A DNA stretch of 31,503 nucleotides from Utricularia gibba (taxonomy: Eukaryota; Streptophyta; Magnoliopsida; Lamiales; Lentibulariaceae), in NCBI GenBank assembly GCA_002189035.1, contig NEEC01000494.1, forward strand, positions 1-31,503. The letters run 5' to 3'. Below, in pieces: positions 20,937 to 31,297 of this stretch (position 1 is its first letter; the number at the start of each line of letters is the position of its first letter). The notes under the pieces are model-generated. The model saw only the letters and a list, made by a program, of their open reading frames with translations, was not told where the DNA came from and searched no databases. The position numbers were made by a program, and so were the translations under genes.

Positions 20937-23900
20937 GGGCAACGGTATCGAGCAGGAGGTCGAGTCGAGCTCGGCCCAGAGTCATTTGTAGCCCGGCAAA
21001 AAAATTGATGCATTTATTAACGTTGGCTTTATAGGCTGCCTACATAGTTTCTCAAGGAAAAGCTTGTCGTTTCTGGGCGGGTGATGTCTTTTGGAACTTC
21101 GTTCTGACCAAGGTTCGGTCTGACTCCTTTGCCACATCGGGTCCTACTCGACGAAAATCGTGATGCAGTTTGAAGTTAGGATTTCATGAGCACCCAAATG
21201 GTTTTCTCAACCGCATGCTTTATATTTGATAAGGCACTCTCGTGGGGCAACGGTATCGAGCAGAGGTCGAGTCGAGCTCGTCCCAGAGTCATTTGTAGCC
21301 GGCAAAAAAATTGATGCATTTATTAACGTTGGCTTTATTAGGCTGCCTACATAGTTTCTCAAGGAAAAGCTTGTCGTTTCTGGGCATGTCTTGGAACTTC
21401 GTTCTCAGGTTCGGTCTGACTCCTTTGCCACATCGGGTCCTACTCGACGAAAATCGTGATGCAGTTATTGAAGTTAGGATTCATGAGCACCCAAAATGGT
21501 TTTCTCAACCGCATGCTTTATATTTGATAAGGCACTCTCGTGGGGCAACGGTATCGAGCAGGAGGTCGAGTCGAGCTCGGGCCCAGAGTCATTTGTAGCC
21601 CGGCAAAAAAATTGATGCATTTATTAACGTTGGCTTTAATAGGCTGCCTACATAGTTCTCAAGGAAAAGCTTGTCGTTTCTGGCGGGTGATGTCGTTGGA
21701 ACTTCGTTCTGACCAAGGTTCGGTCTGACTCCTTTGCCACATCGGGTCCTACTCGACGAAAATCGTGATGCAGTTATTGAAGTTAGGATTCATGAGCACC
21801 CAAAATCAACCGCATGCTTTTATTTAGGCGCTCTAGTGGGGCACGGTATCGAGAGGTCGAGTCGCTCGCCCAGAGTCATTTGTAGCCCGGCAAAAAATTG
21901 ATGCATTTATTAACGTTGGTTTTATTAGGCTGCCTACATGGTTTCTCAAGGAAAAGCTTGTCGTTTCTGGGCGGGTGATGTCGTTGGAACTTCGTTCTGA
22001 CCCAAGGTTCGGTCTGACTCCTTTGCCACATCGGGTCCTACTCGACGAAAATCGTGATGCAGTTATTGAAGTTAGGATTCATGAGCACCCAAAATTCTCA
22101 ACCGCATGCTTTATATTTGATAAGGCGCTCTCGTGGGCAACGGTATCGAAGGAGGTCGAGTCGAGCTCGGGCCCATAGTCATTTGTAGCTCGGCAAAAAA
22201 TTGATGCATTTATTAACGTTGGTTTTAATAGCTGCCTACATTGTTTTCTCAAGGAAAAGCTTGTCGTTTCTGGCGGGTGATGTCGTTGGGAACTTCGTTC
22301 TGACCCAAGGTTCGGTCTGACTCCTTTGCCACATCGGGTCCTACTCGACGAAAATCGTGATGCAGTTATTGAAGTTAGGATTCATGAGCACCCAAAATGG
22401 TTTTCTCAACCGCATGCTTTATATTTGATAAGGCTCTCGTGGGGCAACGGTATCGAGCAGGAGGTCGAGTCGAGCTCGGGCCCAGAGTCATTTGTAGCCC
22501 GCAAAAAATTGATGCATTTATTAACGTTGGTTTTAATAGGCTGCCTACAATCGCTTGTCGTTTCTGGCGGGTGATGTCGTTGGAACTTCGTTCTGACCAA
22601 GGTTCTGACTCCTTTGCCACATCGGGTCCTACTCGACGAAAATCGTGATGCAGTTATTGAAGTTAGGATTTCATGAGCACCCAAAATGGTTTTCTCAACC
22701 GCATGCTTTTATATTTGAGGAGGCGCTCGTGGGGCAACGGTATCGAGTAGGAGTCGAGGCTGGCCCAGAGTCATTTGTAGCCGGCAAAATTGATGCATTT
22801 ATTAACGTTGGGTTTTAATAGCTGCCTACATGTTTCTCAAGGAAAAGCTTGTCGTTTCTGGCGGGTGATGTCGTTGGAACTTCGTTCTGACCAAGGTTCG
22901 GTCTGACTCCTTTGCCACATCGGGTCCTACTCGACGAAAATCGTGATGCAGTTATTGAAGTTAGGATTTCATGAGCACCCAAAATGGTTTTCAACCGCAT
23001 GCTTTATATTTGATAAGGTGCTCTCGTGGGGCAACGGTATCGAAGGAGGTCGAGTCGAGCTCGGGCCCATAGTCATTTGTAGCTCGGCAAAAAACTTGAT
23101 GCATTTATTAACGTTGGTTTTAATAGGCTGCCTAATGGTTTTCTCAAGGAAAAGCTTGTCGTTTTTGGCGGGTGATGTCGTTGGAACTTCGTTCTGACCC
23201 AAGGTTCGGTCTGACTCCTTTGCCAATCTGGTCCTACTCGACGAAAATCGTGATGCAGTTATTGAAGTTAGGATTTCATGAGCACCCAAAATGTTTTTTC
23301 AATCGCATGCTTTATATTTGATAAGGCGCTCTCGTGGGGCAACGGTATCGAGCAGGAGGTCGAGCTCGGGCCCAGAGTCATTTGTAGCCGGCAAAAAAAT
23401 TGATGCATTTATTAACGTTCGGTTTAATAGGCTGCCTACATGTTTCTCAAGGAAAATGGCGGGTGATGTCTTTTGGAACTTCGTTCTGACCAAGGTTCGG
23501 TCTGACTCCTTTGCCACATCGGGTCCTACTCGACGAAAATCGTGATGCAGTTATTGAAGTTAGGATTCATGAGCACCCAAAATGGTTTTCTCAACCGCAT
23601 GCTTTATATTTGATAAGGCGCTCTCGTGGGGCAACGGTATCGAGCAGGAGGTCGAGTCGAGCTCGGCCCAGAGTCATTTGTAGCCCGGAAAAAAATTGAT
23701 GCATTTATTAACGTTGGTTTTATAGGCTGCCTACATGGTTTCTCAAAAAGCTTGTCGTTTGGGCGGGTGATGTCCTTCGTTCTGACCAAGTCTGACTCCT
23801 TTGCCAATCGGGTCCTACTCGACGAAAATCGTGATGCAGTTATTGAAGTTAGGATTCATGAGCACCCAAAATGGTTTTCTCAACCGCATGCTTTATATTT

Positions 23901-24215
23901 GATAAGGCGCTCTCGTGGGCAACGGTATCGAGTAGGAGGTCGAGTCGAGCTCCCAGAGTCATTTGTATCAAAAAACTTGATGCATTTATTAACGTTTGGT
24001 TTTAATAGGCTGCCTACATGGTTTCTCAAGGAAAAGCTTGTCGTTTTTGGGGGTGATGTCTTTTGGAACTTCGTTCTGACCATAGGTTCGGTCTGACTCC
24101 TTTGCCACATCGGTCCTACTCGACGAAAATCGTGATGCAGTTATTGAAGTTAGGATATCATGAGCACCCAAAATGGTTTTCTCAACCGCATGCTTTATAT
24201 TTGATAAGGCACTCT
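20937..24215 (+). repeat. Array segment 5: monomers shortened by many small deletions
   Basis: Monomer starts: 20937, 21241, 21539, 21835, 22132, 22438, 22728, 23025, 23333, 23625, 23914. Several are under 300 bp (for example 22438-22727 is 290 bp and 23333-23913 holds two of 292 and 289 bp). Visible losses: CTCTCGTG at about 20936; bases within the GGGCGGGTGATG and GACCA motifs near 21387 and 21405; GGTTTTCT at about 21806; GGTTT at about 22095; most of TTTCTCAAGGAAAA at about 22550; about 12 bp with the HindIII site at about 23457; TTTTGGAA at about 23775. The phase is otherwise intact. Confidence 0.82.
22438..22727 (+). repeat. Monomer with HindIII region deleted
   Basis: GCCTACA is followed by ATCGCTTGTCG at about 22544-22561, so roughly 14-17 bp including CTCAAGGAAAA and the AAGCTT site are missing. 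A second small loss removes CGGT from the GGTTCGGTCTGAC motif at about 22604. At 290 bp this is among the shortest monomers. The monomer at 23333 loses the same HindIII site by a different deletion. Confidence 0.75.
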
Positions 24216-27200
24216 CGTGGGGCAACGGTATCGAGCAGGAGGTCGAGTCGAGCTCGGGCCCAGAGTCATTTGTAGCCCGGCAAAAAAAATTGATGCATTT
24301 ATTAACGTTCGGCTTTATTAGGCTGCCTACATAGTTTCTCAAGGAAAAGCTTGTCGTTTCTGGGCGGGTGATGTCTTTTGGAACTTCGTTCTGACCATAG
24401 GTTCGGTCTGACTCCTTTGCCACATCGGGTCCTACTCGACGAAAATCGTGATGCAGTTATTGAAGTTAGGATTCATGAGCACCCAAAATGGTTTTCTCAA
24501 CCGCATGCTTTATATTTGATAAGGCACTCTCGTGGGGCAACGGTATCGAGCAGGAGGTCGAGTCGAGCTCGGCCCAGAGTCATTTGTAGCCCGGCAAAAA
24601 AAATTGATGCATTTATTAACGTTGGTTTTTAGGCTGCCTACATAGTTTCTCAAGGAAAAGCTTGTCGTTTCTGGGCGGGTGATGTCTTTTGGAACTTCGT
24701 TCTGACCAAGGTTCGGTCTGACTCCTTTGCCACATCGGGTCCTACTCGACGAAAATCGTGATGCAGTTATTGAAGTTAGGATTCATGAGCACCCAAAATG
24801 GTTTTCTCAACCGCATGCTTTATATTTGATAAGGCACTCTCGTGGGGCAACGGTATCGAGCAGGAGGTCGAGTCGAGCTCGGCCCAGAGTCATTTGTAGC
24901 CGGCAAAAAATTGATGCATTTATTAACGTTCGGTTTTAATAGGCTGCCTACATAGTTTTCTCAAGGAAAAGCTTGTCGTTTCTGGGCGGGTGATGTCTTT
25001 TGGAACTTCGTTCTGACCAAGGTTCGGTCTGACTCCTTTGCCACATCGGGTCCTACTCGACGAAAATCGTGATGCAGTTATTGAAGTTAGGATTCATGAG
25101 CACCCAAAATGGTTTTCTCAACCGCATGCTTTATATTTGATAAGGCGCTCTCGTGGGGCAACGGTATCGAGCAGGAGGTCGAGTCGAGCTCGGGCCCATA
25201 GTCATTTGTAGCTCGGCAAAAAAAACTTGATGCATTTATTAACGTTGGTTTTAATAGGCTGCCTACATGGTTTCTCAAGGAAAAGCTTGTCGTTTTGGCG
25301 GGTGATGTCGTTGGGAACTTCGTTCTGACCCAAGGTTCGGTCTGACTCCTTTGCCAATCGGGTCCTACTCGACGAAAATCGTGATGCAGTTATTGAAGTT
25401 AGGATTTCATGAGCACCCAAAATGTTTTCTCAATCGCATGCTTTGTAGTTGAGGAGGCGCTCTAGTGGGGCACGGTATCGGGCAAAAGGTCGAGTCGAGC
25501 TCGGCCCAGAGTCATTTGTAGCCCGCAAAAAAATTGATGCATTTATTAACGTTTTTTTAGGCTGCCTACATGGTTTCTCAAGGAAAAGCTTGTCGTTTCT
25601 GGGCGGGTGATGTCGTTGGAACTTCGTTCTGACCCAAGGTTCGGTCTGACTCCTTTGCCACATCGGGTCCTACTCGACGAAAATCGTGATGCAGTTATTG
25701 AAGTTAGGATTCATGAGCACCCAAAATGGTTTTCTCAACCGCATGCTTTATATTTGATAAGGCGCTCTCGTGGGGCAACGGTATCGAGCAGGAGGTCGAG
25801 TCGAGCTCGGGCCAGTCATTTGTAGCCCGGCAAAAAAATTGATGCATTTATTAACGTTGGTTTTAATAGGCTGCCTACATGTTTCTCAAGGAAAAGCTTG
25901 TCGTTTCTGGGCGGGTGATGTCTTTTGGAACTTCGTTCTGACCAAGGTTCGGTCTGACTCCTTTGCCACATCGGGTCCTACTCGACGAAAATCGTGATGC
26001 AGTTATTGAAGTTAGGATTCATGAGCACCCAAAATGGTTTTCTCAACCGCATGCTTTATATTTGATAAGGTGCTCTCGTGGGGCAACGGTATCGAGTAGG
26101 AGGTCGAGTCGAGCTCGGGCCCAGAGTCATTTGTAGCTCGGCAAAAAACTTGATGCATTTATTAACGTTGGTTTTAATAGGCTGCCTACATGGTTTCTCA
26201 AGGAAAAGCTTGTCGTTTTTGGGCGGGTGATGTCTTTTGGAACTTCGTTCTGACCAAGGTTCGTCTGACTCCTTTGCCACATCGGGTCCTACTCGACGAA
26301 AATCGTGATGCAGTTATTGAAGTTAGGATCATGAGCACCCAAAATGGTTTTCTCAACCGCATGCTTTATATTTGATAAGGCACTCTCGTGGGGCAACGGT
26401 ATCGAGCAGGAGGTCGAGTCGAGCTCGGGCCCAGAGTCATTTGTAGCCCGGCAAAAAAATTGATGCATTTATTAACGTTGGTTTTAATAGGCTGCCTACA
26501 TAGTTTCTCAAGGAAAAGCTTGTCGTTTCTGGGCGGGTGATGTCTTTTGGAACTTCGTTCTGACCAAGGTTCGGTCTGACTCCTTTGCCACATCGGGTCC
26601 TACTCGACGAAAATCGTGATGCAGTTATTGAAGTTAGGATTCATGAGCACCCAAAATGGTTTTCTCAACCGCATGCTTTATATTTGATAAGGCACTCTCG
26701 TGGGGCAACGGTATCGAGCAGGAGGTCGAGTCGAGCTCCCAGAGTCATTTGTAGCCCGGCAAAAAAATTGATGCATTTATTAACGTTCGGCTTTATAGGC
26801 TGCCTACATAGTTTCTCAAGGAAAAGCTTGTCGTTTCTGGGCGGGTGATGTCGTTGGAACTTCGTTCTGACCAAGGTTCGGTCTGACTCCTTTGCCACAT
26901 CGGGTCCTACTCGACGAAAATCGTGATGCAGTTATTGAAGTTAGGATTCATGAGCACCCAAAATGGTTTTCTCAACCGCATGCTTTATATTGATAAGGTG
27001 CTCTCGTGGGCAACGGTATCGAGTAGGAGGTCGAGTCGAGCTCGGGCCCATAGTCATTTGTAGCTCGGCAAAAAACTTGATGCATTTATTAACGTTGGTT
27101 TTAATAGGCTGCCTACATGGTTTTCTCAAGGAAAAGCTTGTCGTTTTGGGCGGGTGATGTCGTTGGAACTTCGTTCTGACCAAGTTCGGTCTGACTCCTT

Positions 27201-27313
27201 TGCCACATCGGGTCCTACTCGACGAAAATCGTGATGCAGTTATTGAAGTTAGGATTCATGAGCACCCAAAATGGTTTTCTCAACCGCATGCTTTATATTT
27301 GATAAGGCGCTCT

Positions 27314-28540
27314 CGTGGGGCAACGGTATCGAGCAGGAGGTCGAGTCGAGCTCGGCCCAGAGTCATTTGTAGCCCGGCAAAAAAATTGATGCATTTATTA
27401 ACGTTGGTTTTAATAGGCTGCCTACATGGTTTCTCAAGGAAAAGCTTGTCGTTTGGGCGGGTGATGTTTTGGAACTTCGTTCTGACCAAGGTTCGGTCTG
27501 ACTCCTTTGCCACATCGGGTCCTACTCGACGAAAATCGTGATGCAGTTATTGAAGTTAGGATTCATGAGCACCCAAAATGGTTTTCTCAACCGCATGCTT
27601 TTATTTGATAAGGCGCTCTCGTGGGGCAACGGTATCGAGCAGGAGGTCGAGTCGAGCTCGGCCCAGAGTCATTTGTAGCCCGGCAAAAAAATTGATGCAT
27701 TTATTAACGTTGGTTTTAATAGGCTGCCTACATGGTTTCTCAAGGAAAAGCTTGTCGTTTCTGGGCGGGTGATGTCTTTTGGAACTTCGTTCTGACCAAG
27801 GTTCGGTCTGACTCCTTTGCCACATCGGGTCCTACTCGACGAAAATCGTGATGCAGTTATTGAAGTTAGGATCATGAGCACCCAAAATGGTTTTCTCAAC
27901 CGCATGCTTTATATTTGATAAGGCGCTCTCGTGGGGCAACGGTATCGAGCAGGAGGTCGAGTCGAGCTCGGCCCAGAGTCATTTGTAGCCGGCAAAAAAT
28001 TGATGCATTTATTAACGTTGGTTTTATAGGCTGCCTACATGTTTCTCAAGGAAAAGCTTGTCGTTTCTGGGCGGGTGATGTCTTTTGGAACTTCGTTCTG
28101 ACCAAGGTTCTGTCTGACTCCTTTGCCACATCGGGTCCTACTCGACGAAAATCGTGATGCAGTTATTGAAGTTAGGATTCATGAGCACCCAAAATGGTTT
28201 TCTCAACCGCATGCTTTATATTTGATAAGGCGCTCTCGTGGGGCAACGGTATCGAGCAGGAGGTCGAGTCGAGCTCGGGCCCATAGTCATTTGTAGCCGG
28301 CAAAAAAAAATTGATGCATTTATTAACGTTGGTTTTAATAGGCTGCCTACATGTTTCTCAAGAAAAGCTTGTCGTTTTGGGCGGGTGATGTCGTTGGAAC
28401 TTCGTTCTGACCCAAGGTTCGGTCTGACTCCTTTGCCACATCGGGTCCTACTCGACGAAAATCGTGATGCAGTTATTGAAGTTAGGATTTCATGAGCACC
28501 CAAAATGTTTTCTCAACCGCATGCTTTATATTTGCGCTCT
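27314..28540 (+). repeat. Second homogeneous monomer run (four copies)
   Basis: Monomers 27314, 27620, 27930 and 28237 all enter through GGCGCTCT and share GAGCAGG, CAGAG (CATAG in the last), GTAGCCCGG or GTAGCCGG, and the common second half. They closely match the run at 15994-17842, about 11 kb away, so the two runs probably share a recent amplification or exchange history. Confidence 0.6.
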
Positions 28541-29136
28541 CGTGGGGCAACGGTATCGAGCAGGTCGAGTCGAGCTCGCCCAGAGTTTGTAGCCCGCAAA
28601 AAATTGATGCATTTATTAACGTTGGTTTATAGGCTGCCTACATTTTCTCAAGGAAAAGCTTGTCGTTTTGGGCGGGTGATGTCGTTGGAACTTCGTTCTG
28701 ACCCAAGGTTCGGTCTGACTCCTTTGCCAATCGGTCCTACTCGACGAAAATCGTGATGCAGTTATTGAAGTTAGGATTCATGAGCACCCAAAATGGTTTT
28801 CTCAACCGCATGCTTTATATTTGAGGAGGCGCTCTCGTGGGGCAACGGTATCGAGTTCGAGTCGAGCTCCCCAGAGTCATTTGTAGCTCGGCAAAAAATT
28901 GATGCATTTATTAACGTTGGTTTTAATAGCTGCCTACATGTTTCTCAAGGAAAAGCTTGTCGTTTCTGGGCGGGTGATGTCTTTTGGAACTTCGTTCTGA
29001 CCATAGGTTCGGTCTGACTCCTTTGCCACATCGGGTCCTACTCGACGAAAATCGTGATGCAGTTATTGAAGTTAGGATTCATGAGCACCCAAAATGGTTT
29101 TCTCAACCGCATGCTTTATATTTGATAAGGTGCTCT
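28541..29136 (+). repeat. Pair of locally decayed monomers
   Basis: Small losses cluster here: ATAAGG just before the first start (TTTGCGCTCT at 28531), AGG in GAGCAGGAGG at about 28562, TCA in GAGTCATTTG at about 28587, and GCAGGAGG reduced to GAGTTCGAG at about 28855. The monomers are 295 and 301 bp. The pattern resembles that of 20937-24215. Confidence 0.65.
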
Positions 29137-31297
29137 CGTGGGGCAACGGTATCGAGTAGGAGGTCGAGTCGAGCTCGGGCCCATAGTCATTTGTAGCTCG
29201 GCAAAAAACTTGATGCATTTATTAACGTTGGTTTTAATAGGCTGCCTCAATGGTTTTCTCAAGGAAAAGCTTGTCGTTTTTGGGCGGGTGATGTCTTGGA
29301 ACTTCGTTCTGACCCAAGGTTCGGTCTGACTCCTTTGCCACATCGGTCCTACTCGACGAAAATCGTGATGCAGTTATTGAAGTTAGGATTCATGAGCACC
29401 CAAAATGGTTTTCTCAACCGCATGCTTTATATTTGATAAGGCGCTCTCGTGGGGCAACGGTATCGAGCAGGAGGTCGAGTCGAGCTCGGCCCAGAGTCAT
29501 TTGTAGCCGGCAAAAAAATTGATGCATTTATTAACGTTGGTTTTAATAGGCTGCCTACATGTTTCTCAAGGAAAAGCTTGTCGTTTCTGGCGGGTGATGT
29601 CTTTTGGAACTTCGTTCTGACCAAGGTTCGGTCTGACTCCTTTGCCACATCGGGTCCTACTCGACGAAAATCGTGATGCAGTTATTGAAGTTAGGATTCA
29701 TGAGCACCCAAAATGGTTTTCTCAACCGCATGCTTTATATTTGATAAGGCACTCTCGTGGGGCAACGGTATCGAGCAGGAGGTCGAGTCGAGCTCGGCCC
29801 AGAGTCATTTGTAGCCCGGCAAAAAAATTGATGCATTTATTAACGTTCGGCTTTATTAGGCTGCCTACATAGTTTCTCAAGGAAAAGCTTGTCGTTTCTG
29901 GCGGGTGATGTCTTTTGGAACTTCGTTCTGACCAAGGTTCGTCTGACTCCTTTGCCACATCGGGTCCTACTCGACGAAAATCGTGATGCAGTTATTGAAG
30001 TTAGGATATCATGAGCACCCAAAATGGTTTTCTCAACCGCATGCTTTATATTTGATAAGGCACTCTCGTGGGGCAACGGTATCGAGCAGGAGGTCGAGTC
30101 GAGCTCGGGCCCAGAGTCATTTGTAGCTCGGCAAAAAAAATTGATGCATTTATTAACGTTGGTTTTATAGGCTGCCTACATGTTTCTCAAGGAAAAGCTT
30201 GTCGTTTCTGGCGGGTGATGTCGTTGGGAACTTCGTTCTGACCAAGGTTCGGTCTGACTCCTTTGCCACATCGGGTCCTACTCGACGAAAATCGTGATGC
30301 AGTTATTGAAGTTAGGATTTCATGAGCACCCAAAATGTTTTCTCAACCGCATGCTTTATATTTGAGGAGGCGCTCTCGTGGGCACGGTATCGAGCAAAAG
30401 GTCGAGTCGAGCTCGCCCAGAGTCATTTGTAGCCCGCAAAAAATTGATGCATTTATTAACGTTGGTTTTTAGGCTGCCTACATAGTTTCTCAAGGAAAAA
30501 GCTTGTCGTTTCTGGGCGGGTGATGTCGTTGGAACTTCGTTCTGACCCAAGGTTCTGTCTGACTCCTTTGCCACATCGGGTCCTACTCGACGAAAATCGT
30601 GATGCAGTTATTGAAGTTAGGATTCATGAGCACCCAAAATGTTTTCTCAACCGCATGCTTTATATTTGAAGGCGCTCTCGTGGGGCAACGGTATCGAGTA
30701 GGAGGTCGAGTCGAGCTCGGGCCCATAGTCATTTGTAGCTCGGCAAAAAAATTGATGCATTTATTAACGTTGGTTTTAATAGCTGCCTACATTGTTTCTC
30801 AAGGAAAAGCTTGTCGTTTTTGGCGGGTGATGTCGTTGGAACTTCGTTCTGACCCAAGGTTCGGTCTGACTCCTTTGCCACATCGGGTCCTACTCGACGA
30901 AAATCGTGATGCAGTTATTGAAGTTAGGATTTCATGAGCACCCAAAATGGTTTTCTCAACCGCATGCTTTATATTTGATAAGGTGCTCTCGTGGGGCAAC
31001 GGTATCGAGCAGGAGGTCGAGTCGAGCTCGGGCCCAGAGTCATTTGTAGCCCGCAAAAAATTGATGCATTTATTAACGTTGGTTTTATTAGGCTGCCTAC
31101 ATGTTTCTCAAGGAAAAGCTTGTCGTTTCTGGCGGGTGATGTCTTTTGGGAACTTCGTTCTGACCCAAGGTTCGGTCTGACTCCTTTGCCACATCGGGTC
31201 CTACTCGACGAAAATCGTGATGCAGTTATTGAAGTTAGGATTCATGAGCACCCAAAATGGTTTTCTCAACCGCATGCTTTTATATTGAAGGCGCTCT

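Larger units (their letters stand above)
24216..31297 (+). repeat. Array segment 6: C-like monomers with scattered A-derived variants
   Basis: Monomer starts: 24216, 24531, 24841, 25152, 25464, 25769, 26077, 26387, 26699, 27005, 27314, 27620, 27930, 28237, 28541, 28836, 29137, 29448, 29756, 30067, 30377, 30679, 30990. C-type copies with GTTCGG-CTTTA and CATAG are at 24216, 26699 and 29756. A-derived first halves (GAGTAGG with ACTTGATGC) are at 26077, 27005 and 29137. A single clear B-type start (AGTGGGGCACGG, GGGCAAAAGG) is at 25464. No gene or inserted element is present. Confidence 0.85.

Noticed and set aside
20426-21013. Long open reading frames of up to about 195 codons on both strands (also 8331-8906, minus strand, and 4786-5280, plus strand)
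   Set aside because: They arise in all frames from the same repeat. The ~311-bp consensus is not a multiple of three, and indels shift the frame between copies. No frame is kept open across monomers and no start context, codon bias or known domain is seen.
24727-24939. Recurring peptide-like stretch (begins MPHRVLLDENRDAVIEV) encoded by the second half-monomer in many copies
   Set aside because: It recurs only because the DNA recurs. The frame is broken in many copies by T-run length changes (GATTCATG, GATTTCATG) and ends at varying stops. I cannot link it to a protein family; a search of the consensus translation would settle whether the satellite derives from a coding sequence.
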